64,000 nt of DNA from Oceanobacillus profundus (GTDB lineage: Bacteria; Bacillota; Bacilli; Bacillales; Amphibacillaceae). Positions 1 to 8,540 of the stretch are shown one piece after another. The DNA is taken from assembly GCF_003515705.1 (NCBI RefSeq), contig NZ_QWEH01000006.1, positions 160,285 through 224,284 of the forward strand, read 5' to 3'. Below the pieces are notes generated by a model. It searched no databases and was not told where the DNA came from. It saw only the letters and a list, made by a program, of their open reading frames with translations. The translations under genes and the position numbers were made by a program. Within the stretch, counting starts at the first letter, position 1. Each line of letters opens with the position of its first letter.

Positions 1-33
1 AAACGCGGATAAATTAAACAGTTCTAGATATGG

Positions 34-68
34 AGAAGCAGGGGATCGGAAACAGATTCCCTGCTTCT
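34..68. terminator. Hairpin, probable terminator of a gene outside the window
   Basis: AGAAGCAGGG at 34-43 pairs with CCCTGCTTCT at 59-68. No clear T-run follows on either strand, so it may be a processing or weak termination hairpin. Confidence 0.4.
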
Positions 69-189
69 TCAGTATTCCGCACACATCCGAACTTAAAAAG
101 CTTCAGGTTGGGCTTACAACAATTCAATGCATAACTGTTAAGCCGACTAGAATGAAGAATACCTTCTGTAAATAAACTTACTCTGCAAT

Positions 190-357
190 TTAGCGACTAC
201 TTCTCTTTTCTTGCACAGCGACGATAGGTGTTGTTGCACCATGTTCTTTCCGGATGGTTTTTCTTGCCTCTGCATGTGTTCTGGCATTTATCGTTTTAAG
301 CAGTTTTTTTCCATCTATTTCAGCTTCCACAAGAAAGCACTTTTCGCCGCACCTCAA
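190..357 (-). CDS. Small conserved-looking hypothetical protein, 55 aa
   Basis: I do not recognise a family. The start is taken as the TTG at 357 because GAAGGAGAG lies 6 nt upstream of it. The longer open frame reaching 519 has no ribosome binding site and reads as low-complexity AT-rich translation, so it was not used. The product is basic and soluble with no membrane segment. It begins with two cysteines (CGEKC), continues with a short strand-like stretch (FLVEAEIDGKKL), has a helix rich in Arg, Lys and Ala, and ends in KRSSR. It is transcribed away from the GntP permease. Confidence 0.55.
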   Translation of the reverse strand: MRCGEKCFLVEAEIDGKKLLKTINARTHAEARKTIRKEHGATTPIVAVQEKRSSR

Positions 358-572
358 TTGAATCTCTCCTTCTAAATTACAAATTGTACATATATAAGAG
401 TAAATAAGAAAAATTCCGTTAACCCTATTATACGCTGTTATCGAACGGGTGCTATGAAATATAATTCTGCTCATTTTATACCGTACAGAATAAACACTAC
501 ACAAATACCTCTCTACCAATTAATTTAACAAAACTGTTGAAAAAACAAACACAAACAACTCTATTTATTCTC

Positions 573-601
573 TTGACAAGAATATAAACACAGTATAAAA
601 T
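573..601 (+). promoter_or_regulatory. Candidate sigma-A promoter upstream of the GntP permease
   Basis: TTGACA at 573-578, a 17-nt spacer and TAAAAT at 596-601. It would give a leader of about 350 nt before the permease start at 956. No gene lies between 358 and 955 on the + strand. Confidence 0.45.
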
Positions 602-711
602 GACTTTGATGCGAAAAACAACAGTTTAATGCTTTCTAAACTATTTCAGGCAGTTAATAGAGGAAGTGTTGTGAATTTTATCTTGGTATCTTAGGAAAAT
701 GTTGCGATTTA

Positions 712-739
712 GCACATATAGCGATTATGTGCGTCGCTA
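712..739. promoter_or_regulatory. Overlapping inverted repeats, candidate operator
   Basis: GCACATA (712-718) is inverted as TATGTGC (726-732), and TAGCGA (719-724) is inverted as TCGCTA (734-739), so two palindromes interlock in 28 bp. They lie in the long untranslated stretch before the permease and could bind the adjacent PrpR-type regulator. An RNA structure in the leader is the alternative. Confidence 0.4.
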
Positions 740-955
740 ATGGCGAACAGAGAACAAAAGCAGGCAGTCTGATTCTCTATTTTAAATTCATTTTGTAAGC
801 ACTGCCAATTGAGTTTGAGATGAATGAGTTTGGTCATTTATTGAGAGTGTATATAGTGGGAGCGCACTGAGATGCTGCTATCTATAAGGAACAAATTACA
901 ATATCTTTATATAAAGCAAACAGAACTGCTAAAAATTACATTGGGGGGCTAATAT

Positions 956-2302
956 ATGCCATTATTAATTGTTGCAATAGGGGTACTGTTACTACTTATT
1001 TTTATCATGAAATTTAAATTAAACACATTTGTTTCATTAATTATTGTTTCGTTTATTGTAGCCCTAGCGCTAGGAATGCCTATGGGGGAAGTTGTTGGGT
1101 CGATTGAAAGCGGTTTAGGTGGAACACTTGGTCACATTGCCTTAATCTTTGGTATGGGTGCCATGCTTGGTAGATTAATTGCAGATGCAGGTGGAGCGAA
1201 CCGCATTGCAATAACGCTAATTGACAAATTTGGCGAAAAAAGAATTCAATGGGCTGTATTATTTGCTTCATTTATAGTTGGTATCGCATTATTCCTTGAA
1301 GTAGCAATTGTATTACTTGTTCCGATTATATTCTCAATCGCAAAGGAATTAAAAGTTTCTATTGTTAAACTAGGACTACCAATGGTTACTGCTGCATTGG
1401 CAACGCATGCATTTTTACCTCCGCATCCAGGCCCAACCGTAGTAGCTGCGGAATATGGTGCAAATATTGGCTTGGTCCTAATTTACGGAATTATAGTCGC
1501 TATCCCAACAGTTATTTTTGCGGGTATCTTGTATCCGAAGCTTGCAAAAAAGATTGTGCCGACTGCATTTACGAGAGAAGGCAGTGCATCGTTTGGTGTC
1601 CAAAAGACATTTAAATTAGAGGAAATGCCTGGTTTTGGTATTAGTTTATTTACAGCGCTATTTCCTGTTATTCTAATGGCTTTAGGTGCTATCGTTGATA
1701 TGGTTCAGCCGGTCTTCGGCTTTTCCGATAACATGTTAGTGAGTTTGATTCGTTTCATTGGTAATTCTTCAACTGCTATGTTGCTTTCTTTATTACTGGC
1801 AGTTTATACAATGGGATTGAGAAGAAATATTCCAATTAAGACATTAATGGATTCTTGTTCTTCCGCAATCAATGCCTTAGGTATGCTGCTGCTAATCATC
1901 GGTGGTGGCGGTGCTTTAAAACAAGTGCTTATTGATGGTGGTGTTGGTGATTATGTTGCTGATATCTTTGCAGGATCTGCAATGTCTCCGGTCTTCTTTG
2001 CTTGGATGGTCGCAGCAATATTACGTATTTGTTTAGGGTCTGGAACGGTTGCAACGCTAACAACAGCAGGATTGGTTATACCTTCACTTGCTGGAATTCC
2101 CGATGTTAATCTAGAGCTAGTTGCTCTTGCGACAGGAGCGGGTAGTGCTATTGCATCACATGTTAACGATGCCGGCTTCTGGATGGTTAAAGAATCTCTG
2201 GGTATGACATTAAAAGAAGCATTTGGAACATATACCGTACTCTCCACAATCGTTGCTGTATCTGGTCTAGTATGTACTTTATTATTAGATATCATAATTT
2301 AA
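956..2302 (+). CDS. GntP-family gluconate/acid-sugar permease
   Basis: A 448-aa, highly hydrophobic protein with about 12 predicted membrane segments and the usual length of the GntP (gluconate:H+ symporter) family. Family marks seen are HPGPT near residue 156, a glycine-rich GGGGAL stretch near 320, SGTVATLTTAGLV near 360 and the C-terminal SHVNDAGFW near 400. It should import a sugar acid through the cytoplasmic membrane. The neighbouring DUF1537 kinase and PdxA2 genes point to a four-carbon acid such as threonate or erythronate rather than gluconate. The start follows TTGGGGGGC, and a strong terminator follows the stop, so it appears to be its own transcription unit. Confidence 0.9.
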   Translation: MPLLIVAIGVLLLLIFIMKFKLNTFVSLIIVSFIVALALGMPMGEVVGSIESGLGGTLGHIALIFGMGAMLGRLIADAGGANRIAITLIDKFGEKRIQWAVLFASFIVGIALFLEVAIVLLVPIIFSIAKELKVSIVKLGLPMVTAALATHAFLPPHPGPTVVAAEYGANIGLVLIYGIIVAIPTVIFAGILYPKLAKKIVPTAFTREGSASFGVQKTFKLEEMPGFGISLFTALFPVILMALGAIVDMVQPVFGFSDNMLVSLIRFIGNSSTAMLLSLLLAVYTMGLRRNIPIKTLMDSCSSAINALGMLLLIIGGGGALKQVLIDGGVGDYVADIFAGSAMSPVFFAWMVAAILRICLGSGTVATLTTAGLVIPSLAGIPDVNLELVALATGAGSAIASHVNDAGFWMVKESLGMTLKEAFGTYTVLSTIVAVSGLVCTLLLDIII

Positions 2303-2310
2303 AAAACAAA

Positions 2311-2354
2311 AACAACCATGTTATAGATTCTGTTCTATAAAATGGTTGTTTTTT
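2311..2354 (+). terminator. Rho-independent terminator after the GntP permease
   Basis: AACAACCAT (2311-2319) pairs with ATGGTTGTT (2342-2350). An inner stem TTATAGA/TCTATAA extends it, and a T-run follows. The rest of the gap to 2646 shows no gene. It holds an 11-bp palindrome, TGCAAATTGCA, at 2465-2475. Confidence 0.85.
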
Positions 2355-2646
2355 TACATGTATTTCTTCCAGATTTCGTTTGAACGCTGATATTCCAATT
2401 AGTATTGAAATCGCTTTATCAATTACTTTTACTTTAAGGGAATATGGCTTATAATTAATAGTGTTGCAAATTGCATACTATCAGCTTATCAAAGTAAGTA
2501 AAATGAAACGGAATTCACTTCCTTTACAGATTACTAGATTAGAACTTTTAATGGGAAATCTACAATAGGTTTAGGTTAAGAACTCATTGTAATTAAAAAA
2601 TAAAAGAAATACATAGCTTGATTTTAGTGACAGAAGGTGAAGTAAA

Positions 2647-4419
2647 ATGATAAAAGCGTTGGTAATCGTCCCTTATGAGGGGCTGCTTGAAATGATGAAA
2701 GATATCAGTCAAGAGATAGAAGATATTGAATTACACATTGAACTAGGTAACTTATATGAAGGTGTCGCAATTGCAAAGAATGCTGAAAATGAAGGCTACC
2801 ATGTTGTTATCAGCCGTGGCGGTACGGCTTCAATGATACAAGAGGCGGTATCTATCCCGGTAATCGATATTCAAGTTTCTGGCTACGATGTATTACGCAT
2901 TTTAACACTTGTAAAAGGATTTTCTGGCAAAGCTGCTATTGTTGGATTTTCGAATATCACACAAGGTGCAGCTACAATATGTAAGCTGCTGGATTTAGAT
3001 GTTAAGACATTAACGATTACAAGGGACAATGAAGTAAAAGAAAAATTAACGGCCTTAAAAAAGCAAGGCTATGGGGTAGTAATTGGAGACGTCATAACGA
3101 TGCAGGCTGCAAAACAATTAGGTATGACAGGAGTTCTGATTACATCTGGTAAAGAAGCGATTATGGATGCGTTAGAAGAAACAAGAAGATCCTATCGTTT
3201 ATTTTCAAGACTACAGCAGGATATTGCGTTAATGCAAACGATTCTTGATAGTAATGAACAGGCTATCGGGGTTTTCAATCAAGCAGCGGAAATGACGTAT
3301 GGTAATGCGCGATTTCATAGCGATTTTCATTGGTTGCAATTAGACGATGCTACCGATGTAAAAAAACTTATGCAGGAAACAATCTTAACAAACACAAAGC
3401 AAGTAAAAACCCTTTACATTAATAATGAATTATGGAAAATAACAACATGCCCGATCAACGGTGAAGCGGCACTATTTTTTGAAAAAGCACATTCAAATCA
3501 AACGACTGTGCAAAGTGAGCATGGAAAGCAAAATGCAATTGAGTTGCATACGCCTCCCTCTCGGACTCCAATTTCAGGAAAAAGTCAGGCAACCCAGAAG
3601 GTATTGGATCAAATCAATCGATACGGAAAACGTGATGAGCCTGTCTGGATTTCCGGGGAGCAAGGGAATGGAAAGGAATTAGTTGCCCATTCCATTTATT
3701 TAAAAAGGAAAGCTTCGGATGAGCTGTTGATTACATTGCATTGCGATATGATAAGTGCAGAGCAATTGAAGGAGCTCATGAAGGAGGGATTTTTTCAAAA
3801 GTACGCCAATGGAGTGATTTTCTTAAAGCATATCGACAACCTGAATGCTTATATGCAAAAGGAATTATTAAGTGTCCTTCAGGATGAAAATGAACAGAAA
3901 CCACAATGGCTTGTATCTTCAACCGATAATATGGATAAAAAGATTAAAAATGGAGATTTTCATCGTGCGTTATACCAATTGTTAGCGCGATCACAGATTC
4001 AAATACCGCCGCTTCGTGAACGGAGAGAAGATATTGAGGATTTAGTACACGTATTTATTTCCGATTTGCATCCGAAGTATGGCAATGAAGTCGTCGGGAT
4101 TCGGGATGATGCACTGGAGCAGCTTGTCCACTATGATTGGCCTGGAAATGTGGCACAGCTGAAGCATGTAATGGAGCAATTATTTTTGGAGGCACAATCC
4201 TATTATATTGAGAAAGCAGAAGTGGACATTGTATTTAAGAGATTGGAACATCAAGCAAGGTGGAATGATGCATTATCGTATATTGACATTAGTGGTACAT
4301 TAGAAGAAATCGAAAAAGAAGTGATTGCAAAAGTCCTTGAAGATGAAGGAATGAATCAATCCAGAGCGGCTAAACGTTTAGGAATTAATCGATCGACCTT
4401 ATGGCGCAAGCTTAAATAA
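2647..4419 (+). CDS. PrpR-type transcriptional regulator with a degenerate sigma-54 AAA+ domain
   Basis: A 590-aa regulator. Residues 1-185 resemble the PrpR_N sensor domain. A PAS-like linker follows to about 290, then an AAA+ region at about 310-500, and a Fis-type HTH_8 helix-turn-helix at the end (SRAAKRLGINRSTLWRKLK). Walker A is present in altered form (GEQGNGKE, about 336-343). The segment that should carry the GAFTGA sigma-54 loop is missing. The Walker B position reads FLKHID instead of the usual FLDEI, so both catalytic acids are lost. It probably binds DNA and an acid-sugar effector but cannot remodel sigma-54 holoenzyme. Such regulators are often encoded beside DUF1537 kinase clusters. 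The start has AGAAGGTGA 7 nt upstream. Confidence 0.85.
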   Translation: MIKALVIVPYEGLLEMMKDISQEIEDIELHIELGNLYEGVAIAKNAENEGYHVVISRGGTASMIQEAVSIPVIDIQVSGYDVLRILTLVKGFSGKAAIVGFSNITQGAATICKLLDLDVKTLTITRDNEVKEKLTALKKQGYGVVIGDVITMQAAKQLGMTGVLITSGKEAIMDALEETRRSYRLFSRLQQDIALMQTILDSNEQAIGVFNQAAEMTYGNARFHSDFHWLQLDDATDVKKLMQETILTNTKQVKTLYINNELWKITTCPINGEAALFFEKAHSNQTTVQSEHGKQNAIELHTPPSRTPISGKSQATQKVLDQINRYGKRDEPVWISGEQGNGKELVAHSIYLKRKASDELLITLHCDMISAEQLKELMKEGFFQKYANGVIFLKHIDNLNAYMQKELLSVLQDENEQKPQWLVSSTDNMDKKIKNGDFHRALYQLLARSQIQIPPLRERREDIEDLVHVFISDLHPKYGNEVVGIRDDALEQLVHYDWPGNVAQLKHVMEQLFLEAQSYYIEKAEVDIVFKRLEHQARWNDALSYIDISGTLEEIEKEVIAKVLEDEGMNQSRAAKRLGINRSTLWRKLK

Positions 4420-4433
4420 TAGCTTGCGTTTTT
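4405..4433 (+). terminator. Terminator overlapping the stop codon of the PrpR-type regulator
   Basis: CGCAAGCT (4405-4412) pairs with AGCTTGCG (4421-4428), followed by five T. The stem begins inside the last codons, so the kinase operon must have its own promoter. Confidence 0.85.
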
Positions 4434-4539
4434 CTATGCAAAAATGCTCTTTTTGATGCAAAATACAACAATATATAGAAATTAAAAAATAAATAAACCA
4501 AATCATTGCTAAATGCAACGTTTTGGTTTATGATTGTTA

Positions 4540-4567
4540 TTGAAAGCGTTATTAGAATAGATAATAG
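4540..4567 (+). promoter_or_regulatory. cre (CcpA) box over a candidate promoter of the acid-sugar kinase operon
   Basis: TGAAAGCGTTATTA at 4541-4554 matches 13 of 14 positions of the cre consensus TGWAARCGYTWNCW. It overlaps a candidate -35 (TTGAAA 4540-4545), with TAATAG at 4562-4567 as -10 after 16 nt. This suggests carbon catabolite control. ATGCAAAA also occurs at 4436 and 4456, exactly 20 bp apart. Confidence 0.6.
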
Positions 4568-4673
4568 AAATAAATATAATGCGATATACGATAGACAATA
4601 AGTAGAAATAAAGCGAAAACGCAAAAACGCAAAAAAGCAAATGCTGAGATTGTTAAGAGGGGAGGTAAACAGA

Positions 4674-5993
4674 ATGAAACTGGCAGTGATAGCAGATGAT
4701 TTAACAGGTGCAAATGATACAGGCGTTCAGTTTGCGAAAAAAGGGTTAAGCACAACGGTGCTTTTTTCAGATACACACTTACAGCCAGTGCATTTAAGTG
4801 AAGATGTCATCGTTTTAAATTCAGATAGTCGTGCCCTCGATTTTCAAAAAGCTTATGATATTGTTTTCAATCTATCAACAGAATTAAACAAATTAGGCGT
4901 AACAAAAGTGTTTAAGAAAATCGATTCAACGATGAGAGGGAATGTCGGTCAGGAAATTGATGCAGTAATGGATGTATTTCAATTTAAGACGTCATTTGTC
5001 GTACCAGCTTTCCCAAAAAGCAAGCGAACAACCGTGGATGGTAAGCACTATGTGCATGGGGTACTATTAGCAGAATCGGAAATTGCAAACGACCCCTCCT
5101 GTCCTGTGAAAGAAAGCTACCTTCCAAAATTATTGCAGGAGCAAAGCAAGCGGGACATTGAATTGATCTCCATTTCGGATGTTCAAAAAGGAAAACACCA
5201 CTTATTGGAAAAAATGATAGCGATAACTGCGGATACTCCCTCCAAAATTATCGTTATAGATGCTACAACAGATGAAGAATTAAAGTCAATTGTGGAAGCC
5301 GCGGAAATGCTTGAAGAGAATTTCCTTTGGGTTGGTTCGGCAGGAGTTGCCTCTCACCTTTCAAGCAAAGGCAACTATGACGAGGTAGTACTTAACAAGC
5401 AAATAGATGAGCGACCGCCAGTATTGGTGGTAGCAGGCAGTGTGAACACAATTACCCATCAACAAATTCGGGATTTACGAAAAGGGAATACTGTAGAAGA
5501 AATTGTCATTTCCCCTGAAGCATTCTTTTATGAAGAGGAACGAAAGCGCGAGATTGATCGTGTTGTTCAAGCAGGTCAAGCATTACTGGGAAAAGGTGAT
5601 CTAGTAATAACGACCGATCGTGGGCAAGAGGCGATGAATCGAGTGAAGGAATTGAAACGAGAACTAGGATTATCAAACTTTGAGGTAGGGCATACGATTG
5701 CCGAAGCAATGGGAATCATTGCCGGTCAGTTAATTGAATCGAAGGACATTTGTGGTGCTGTTTTAACTGGTGGAGATATTGCAGGTGCAGCCTGTAAAGC
5801 ATTAAAGGGTGAAGGAATTCGAGTCATTGGTGAAGTAGAAGCAGGTATCCCATATGGTAAGCTATTCGGTGGATTGTATGACGGCATTCCGATTGTAACA
5901 AAGGCGGGTGCATTTGGTACCGAACAGGCACTTTCAAAAGCGCTTCAAACCGTTACGGAAGTGCATAGACATGCGATAAGCTGTAATGAATGA
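4674..5993 (+). CDS. Four-carbon acid sugar kinase (DUF1537), threonate/erythronate kinase type
   Basis: A 439-aa protein with the two-domain architecture of the DUF1537 kinase family. The N-terminal substrate domain begins IADDLTGANDTGVQFAKKG and contains KKIDSTMRGNVG. The C-terminal nucleotide domain contains VLTGGDIAGAACKAL, EVEAGIPYGKL and TKAGAFGT. Family members phosphorylate the terminal hydroxyl of threonate or erythronate, and this one is followed directly by PdxA2, the enzyme acting on that product. The start is set at the ATG at 4674, preceded by GGGGAGG; an upstream in-frame ATG at 4641 lacks a ribosome binding site. Which stereoisomer is used cannot be read from sequence. Confidence 0.9.
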   Translation: MKLAVIADDLTGANDTGVQFAKKGLSTTVLFSDTHLQPVHLSEDVIVLNSDSRALDFQKAYDIVFNLSTELNKLGVTKVFKKIDSTMRGNVGQEIDAVMDVFQFKTSFVVPAFPKSKRTTVDGKHYVHGVLLAESEIANDPSCPVKESYLPKLLQEQSKRDIELISISDVQKGKHHLLEKMIAITADTPSKIIVIDATTDEELKSIVEAAEMLEENFLWVGSAGVASHLSSKGNYDEVVLNKQIDERPPVLVVAGSVNTITHQQIRDLRKGNTVEEIVISPEAFFYEEERKREIDRVVQAGQALLGKGDLVITTDRGQEAMNRVKELKRELGLSNFEVGHTIAEAMGIIAGQLIESKDICGAVLTGGDIAGAACKALKGEGIRVIGEVEAGIPYGKLFGGLYDGIPIVTKAGAFGTEQALSKALQTVTEVHRHAISCNE

Positions 5994-6075
5994 TTTTTAC
6001 AACGTATAACGTCAAGCTTATGATTGCCTTTTACAATAGGCTTGGCGAAAAAGAAAAGGATAATAGGAGGAAATA

Positions 6076-7077
6076 ATGATGGCCACTAAAAAACCAAGTA
6101 TTGCAATAACAATGGGCGATCCTTCAGGAGTAGGACCTGAGATTATCGTCAAATCCTTAAATGATAAAAATATCTATGAAACATGTCGTCCATTTGTAGT
6201 TGGCGATGCAAAAATATTGAAAAGAGCACTTGATGTAACCAATGTAGAACTTCAAATAAATAGCATTACACAACCAGAGGAAGCAACGTACGAATATGGC
6301 ACAATCGACATTATTGATTTAGATTTAGTTTCTGCCGATTTACCATGGGGTGAAGTTTCACCAGAGGCTGGAAACGCTGCATTCCGTTATTTGGAAAAGG
6401 CAATTGCTTATGCAAATGAAGGGAAAATCCAAGGGATCTGTACAGCGCCTTTAAATAAAGAAGCGCTTCATAAAGCAGGTCACATCTACCCTGGGCATAC
6501 AGAAATTTTAGCAGAACTAACGAACACGAAAGATTTCGCAATGATGCTATCTGCTCCAGGGTTACGCGTAATTCATGCAACAACACATGTTGGTCTAATC
6601 GATGCTATCAAAAACAATAATGTTGATCGTCAATATACAGTGATTAAGCTTGCGCATGAAACGTTGCAAAAAGCAGGAATTGAATCCCCACGCATCGCTG
6701 TTTGTGGAATTAACCCGCATGCTGGAGAAAATGGACTTTTCGGAAATGGCGAAGAGGAAGAAAAAATTATTCCAGCTGTTGAAAAAGCACAAGCAGAAGG
6801 GATTAATGTACAAGGGCCCCTTCCAGCAGATACACTATTCTTTAGAGCAAAACGTGGCGACTTTGACATCGTTGTTGCACAATATCATGATCAAGGACAT
6901 GGTCCAATTAAAGTGCTAGGTCTAGAAGCTGGTGTAAATATTACAGTTGGACTTCCAACAATCCGTACAAGTGTAGACCATGGAACAGCTTTTGATATCG
7001 CTGGTAAAAATATTGCGGACGAGCTATCCCTAAAAGAAGCGCTTCGTATGGCGGTTGAACTAGCCCCCGAAAATTAA
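6076..7077 (+). CDS. pdxA2: PdxA2-type 4-phospho-threonate dehydrogenase
   Basis: A 333-aa PdxA-family NAD-dependent oxidative decarboxylase. Visible are the N-terminal ITMGDPSGVGPE, metal-ligand histidine regions GHTEILAEL, ATTHVG, NPHAGENGLFG and YHDQGHGPIKVLG, and the C-terminal SVDHGTAFDIAG. In DUF1537 pathways it oxidises C3 of 4-phospho-threonate (or -erythronate), giving dihydroxyacetone phosphate and CO2. Pyridoxine PdxA is the paralogous alternative, but the operon context argues for PdxA2. AGGAGG serves two adjacent ATG codons (6076 and 6079), and either may be used. Confidence 0.88.
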   Translation: MMATKKPSIAITMGDPSGVGPEIIVKSLNDKNIYETCRPFVVGDAKILKRALDVTNVELQINSITQPEEATYEYGTIDIIDLDLVSADLPWGEVSPEAGNAAFRYLEKAIAYANEGKIQGICTAPLNKEALHKAGHIYPGHTEILAELTNTKDFAMMLSAPGLRVIHATTHVGLIDAIKNNNVDRQYTVIKLAHETLQKAGIESPRIAVCGINPHAGENGLFGNGEEEEKIIPAVEKAQAEGINVQGPLPADTLFFRAKRGDFDIVVAQYHDQGHGPIKVLGLEAGVNITVGLPTIRTSVDHGTAFDIAGKNIADELSLKEALRMAVELAPEN

Positions 7078-7089
7078 TACTAAATGATC

Positions 7090-7122
7090 AAGCAGGAGGT
7101 TGACATCGACCTCTTGCTTTCC
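7090..7122 (+). terminator. Hairpin between pdxA2 and the LarA-like gene
   Basis: AAGCAGGAGGT (7090-7100) pairs with ACCTCTTGCTT (7109-7119) with one wobble pair, followed by a short TTCCTT. It may attenuate transcription into the next gene. Confidence 0.55.
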
Positions 7123-7217
7123 TTGCATAAAGATTTTGTTGAAGAATAGATGCACTACCCACTACAAGGGATATTTCTTAAAAACTGGATAAAAGTAATA
7201 TGGAAGGAGTGACGTCA

Positions 7218-8468
7218 ATGTCTTTACCGAAGTTCGCAAAAATAAGACAAAAATTCCAAGTAGAAAGCCTGAACGATATAACTGGAACCATTTCAGAACA
7301 ATTCAACCATGTAAAAGCAGACGAAAAAATAGGGCCTGACATGGAAATTGCGATTACCGTAGGAAGCCGGGGAATTGCTAACATTCCACTAATCGTCAAA
7401 AGTGTAGCAGATGAAATTAAAAAAAGAGGTGCAACACCATTCATCATTCCTGCAATGGGAAGTCATGGTGGAGCAACTGCCGCAGGGCAAATTGAAGTAC
7501 TGGACGGTCTTGGCGTAACAGAGGAATCTACTGGATGCGAAATTCGTTCGTCTATGGAAGTTGTAGAGGTTGGCAAAACATCAGCAGGCATTCCCGTTTA
7601 TGTTGATAAGCATGCATATCATGCCGATGGTATTATTGTAATGGGCCGTGTGAAGCCACATACTGATTTTAAAAAGGATATTGAAAGTGGCATTTTAAAA
7701 ATGGCATCGATTGGCATGGGGAAACATAAGCAAGCATTAGCCCTTCACACATATGGTATTAGAGGAATTCGTGATATGATGCCTGAGGTTGGTAAAGTAG
7801 CCATTGGTAATTCAAATACATTATTTGGGATAGCAATTGTAGAAAACGCCCATGAAGAAACGGCAATCATTGAAGCGATCCATCCAGATGAAATTGAAAA
7901 TCGCGAAAGAGCATTATTGAAACGTGCATTTGCTTTGATGCCAAGCCTTCCAGTTGACGAAATGGATATATTAGTCGTTGATGAAATCGGTAAAAATTAT
8001 AGCGGAACCGGCATGGACACAAATATTATTGGTCGAATCCGTGTATTAGGTGTTGAAGAGCCAGAAAAGCCTAGTGTAAAATATGTTATCGCTTCGAATT
8101 TAAGTGAGGCAAGCCATGGGAATGCATTAGGAATTGGCCTATCAGATTTAACAACGAAACGGCTATTTGACAAAATTGATTTAAAAACAATGAACGAAAA
8201 CGTTGTAACAAGTACATTTTTAGATAGAGCTAAAATTCCAATTGTCCTTGATAGCGATCGTGAAGCGTTGAAGGCTGCTCTACGCGCTACTTGGGGTGTG
8301 CCAGCACAGGACGCAAGAATTGTACGAATTCCAAACACCCTTCATATTGGCGAACTGTTTGTATCAGAAGTAATTTTCAATGAACTGAAGGATAAGGAAA
8401 ATATTGAGGTATTAGAAGGCTTACATGAAATGAAATTTGATGCGGATGGTTATTTTCCGTCTATGTAA
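7218..8468 (+). CDS. LarA-like (DUF2088) lactate racemase-family protein
   Basis: A 416-aa protein of the nickel-dependent lactate racemase superfamily. Recognisable blocks are PAMGSHGGATAAGQ (position of the LarA GTH loop), PVYVDKHAYHADGIIVMGR, VKPHTDF (a conserved metal-site histidine) and KMASIGMGKHKQ (lysine-rich, LarA lysine region). The DxTR motif of classical LarA reads GSRG here, so it is a divergent member. Superfamily members invert the alpha-carbon of 2-hydroxy acids. Beside a threonate/erythronate kinase it may interconvert the C2 epimers erythronate and threonate; this is inference. The start is the ATG at 7218, with GGAAGGAGTG 7 nt upstream. No larB, larC or larE is in the window. 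Confidence 0.75.
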   Translation: MSLPKFAKIRQKFQVESLNDITGTISEQFNHVKADEKIGPDMEIAITVGSRGIANIPLIVKSVADEIKKRGATPFIIPAMGSHGGATAAGQIEVLDGLGVTEESTGCEIRSSMEVVEVGKTSAGIPVYVDKHAYHADGIIVMGRVKPHTDFKKDIESGILKMASIGMGKHKQALALHTYGIRGIRDMMPEVGKVAIGNSNTLFGIAIVENAHEETAIIEAIHPDEIENRERALLKRAFALMPSLPVDEMDILVVDEIGKNYSGTGMDTNIIGRIRVLGVEEPEKPSVKYVIASNLSEASHGNALGIGLSDLTTKRLFDKIDLKTMNENVVTSTFLDRAKIPIVLDSDREALKAALRATWGVPAQDARIVRIPNTLHIGELFVSEVIFNELKDKENIEVLEGLHEMKFDADGYFPSM

Positions 8469-8484
8469 TAACATCATATTAACG

Positions 8485-8535
8485 AACAATAAATAGGCAA
8501 GCTTAGGATATACCTTAGCTTGCCTATTTATTGTT
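8485..8535. terminator. Bidirectional terminator between convergent operons
   Basis: A 23-bp stem with one mismatch: AACAATAAATAGGCAAGCT from 8485 pairs with AGCTTGCCTATTTATTGTT ending at 8535. It separates the acid-sugar operon (+) from the exporter operon (-). Confidence 0.9.
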
Positions 8536-8540
8536 ATTCG

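Noticed and set aside
358..519. N-terminal extension of the small gene at 190-357
   Set aside because: It has no ribosome binding site and low-complexity AT-rich translation. A TTG start with a good site lies downstream.
2400..2646. Search for a sigma-54 -24/-12 promoter near the PrpR-type regulator
   Set aside because: TGGC and TTGC occur, but never with the required spacing here or before the permease and kinase.
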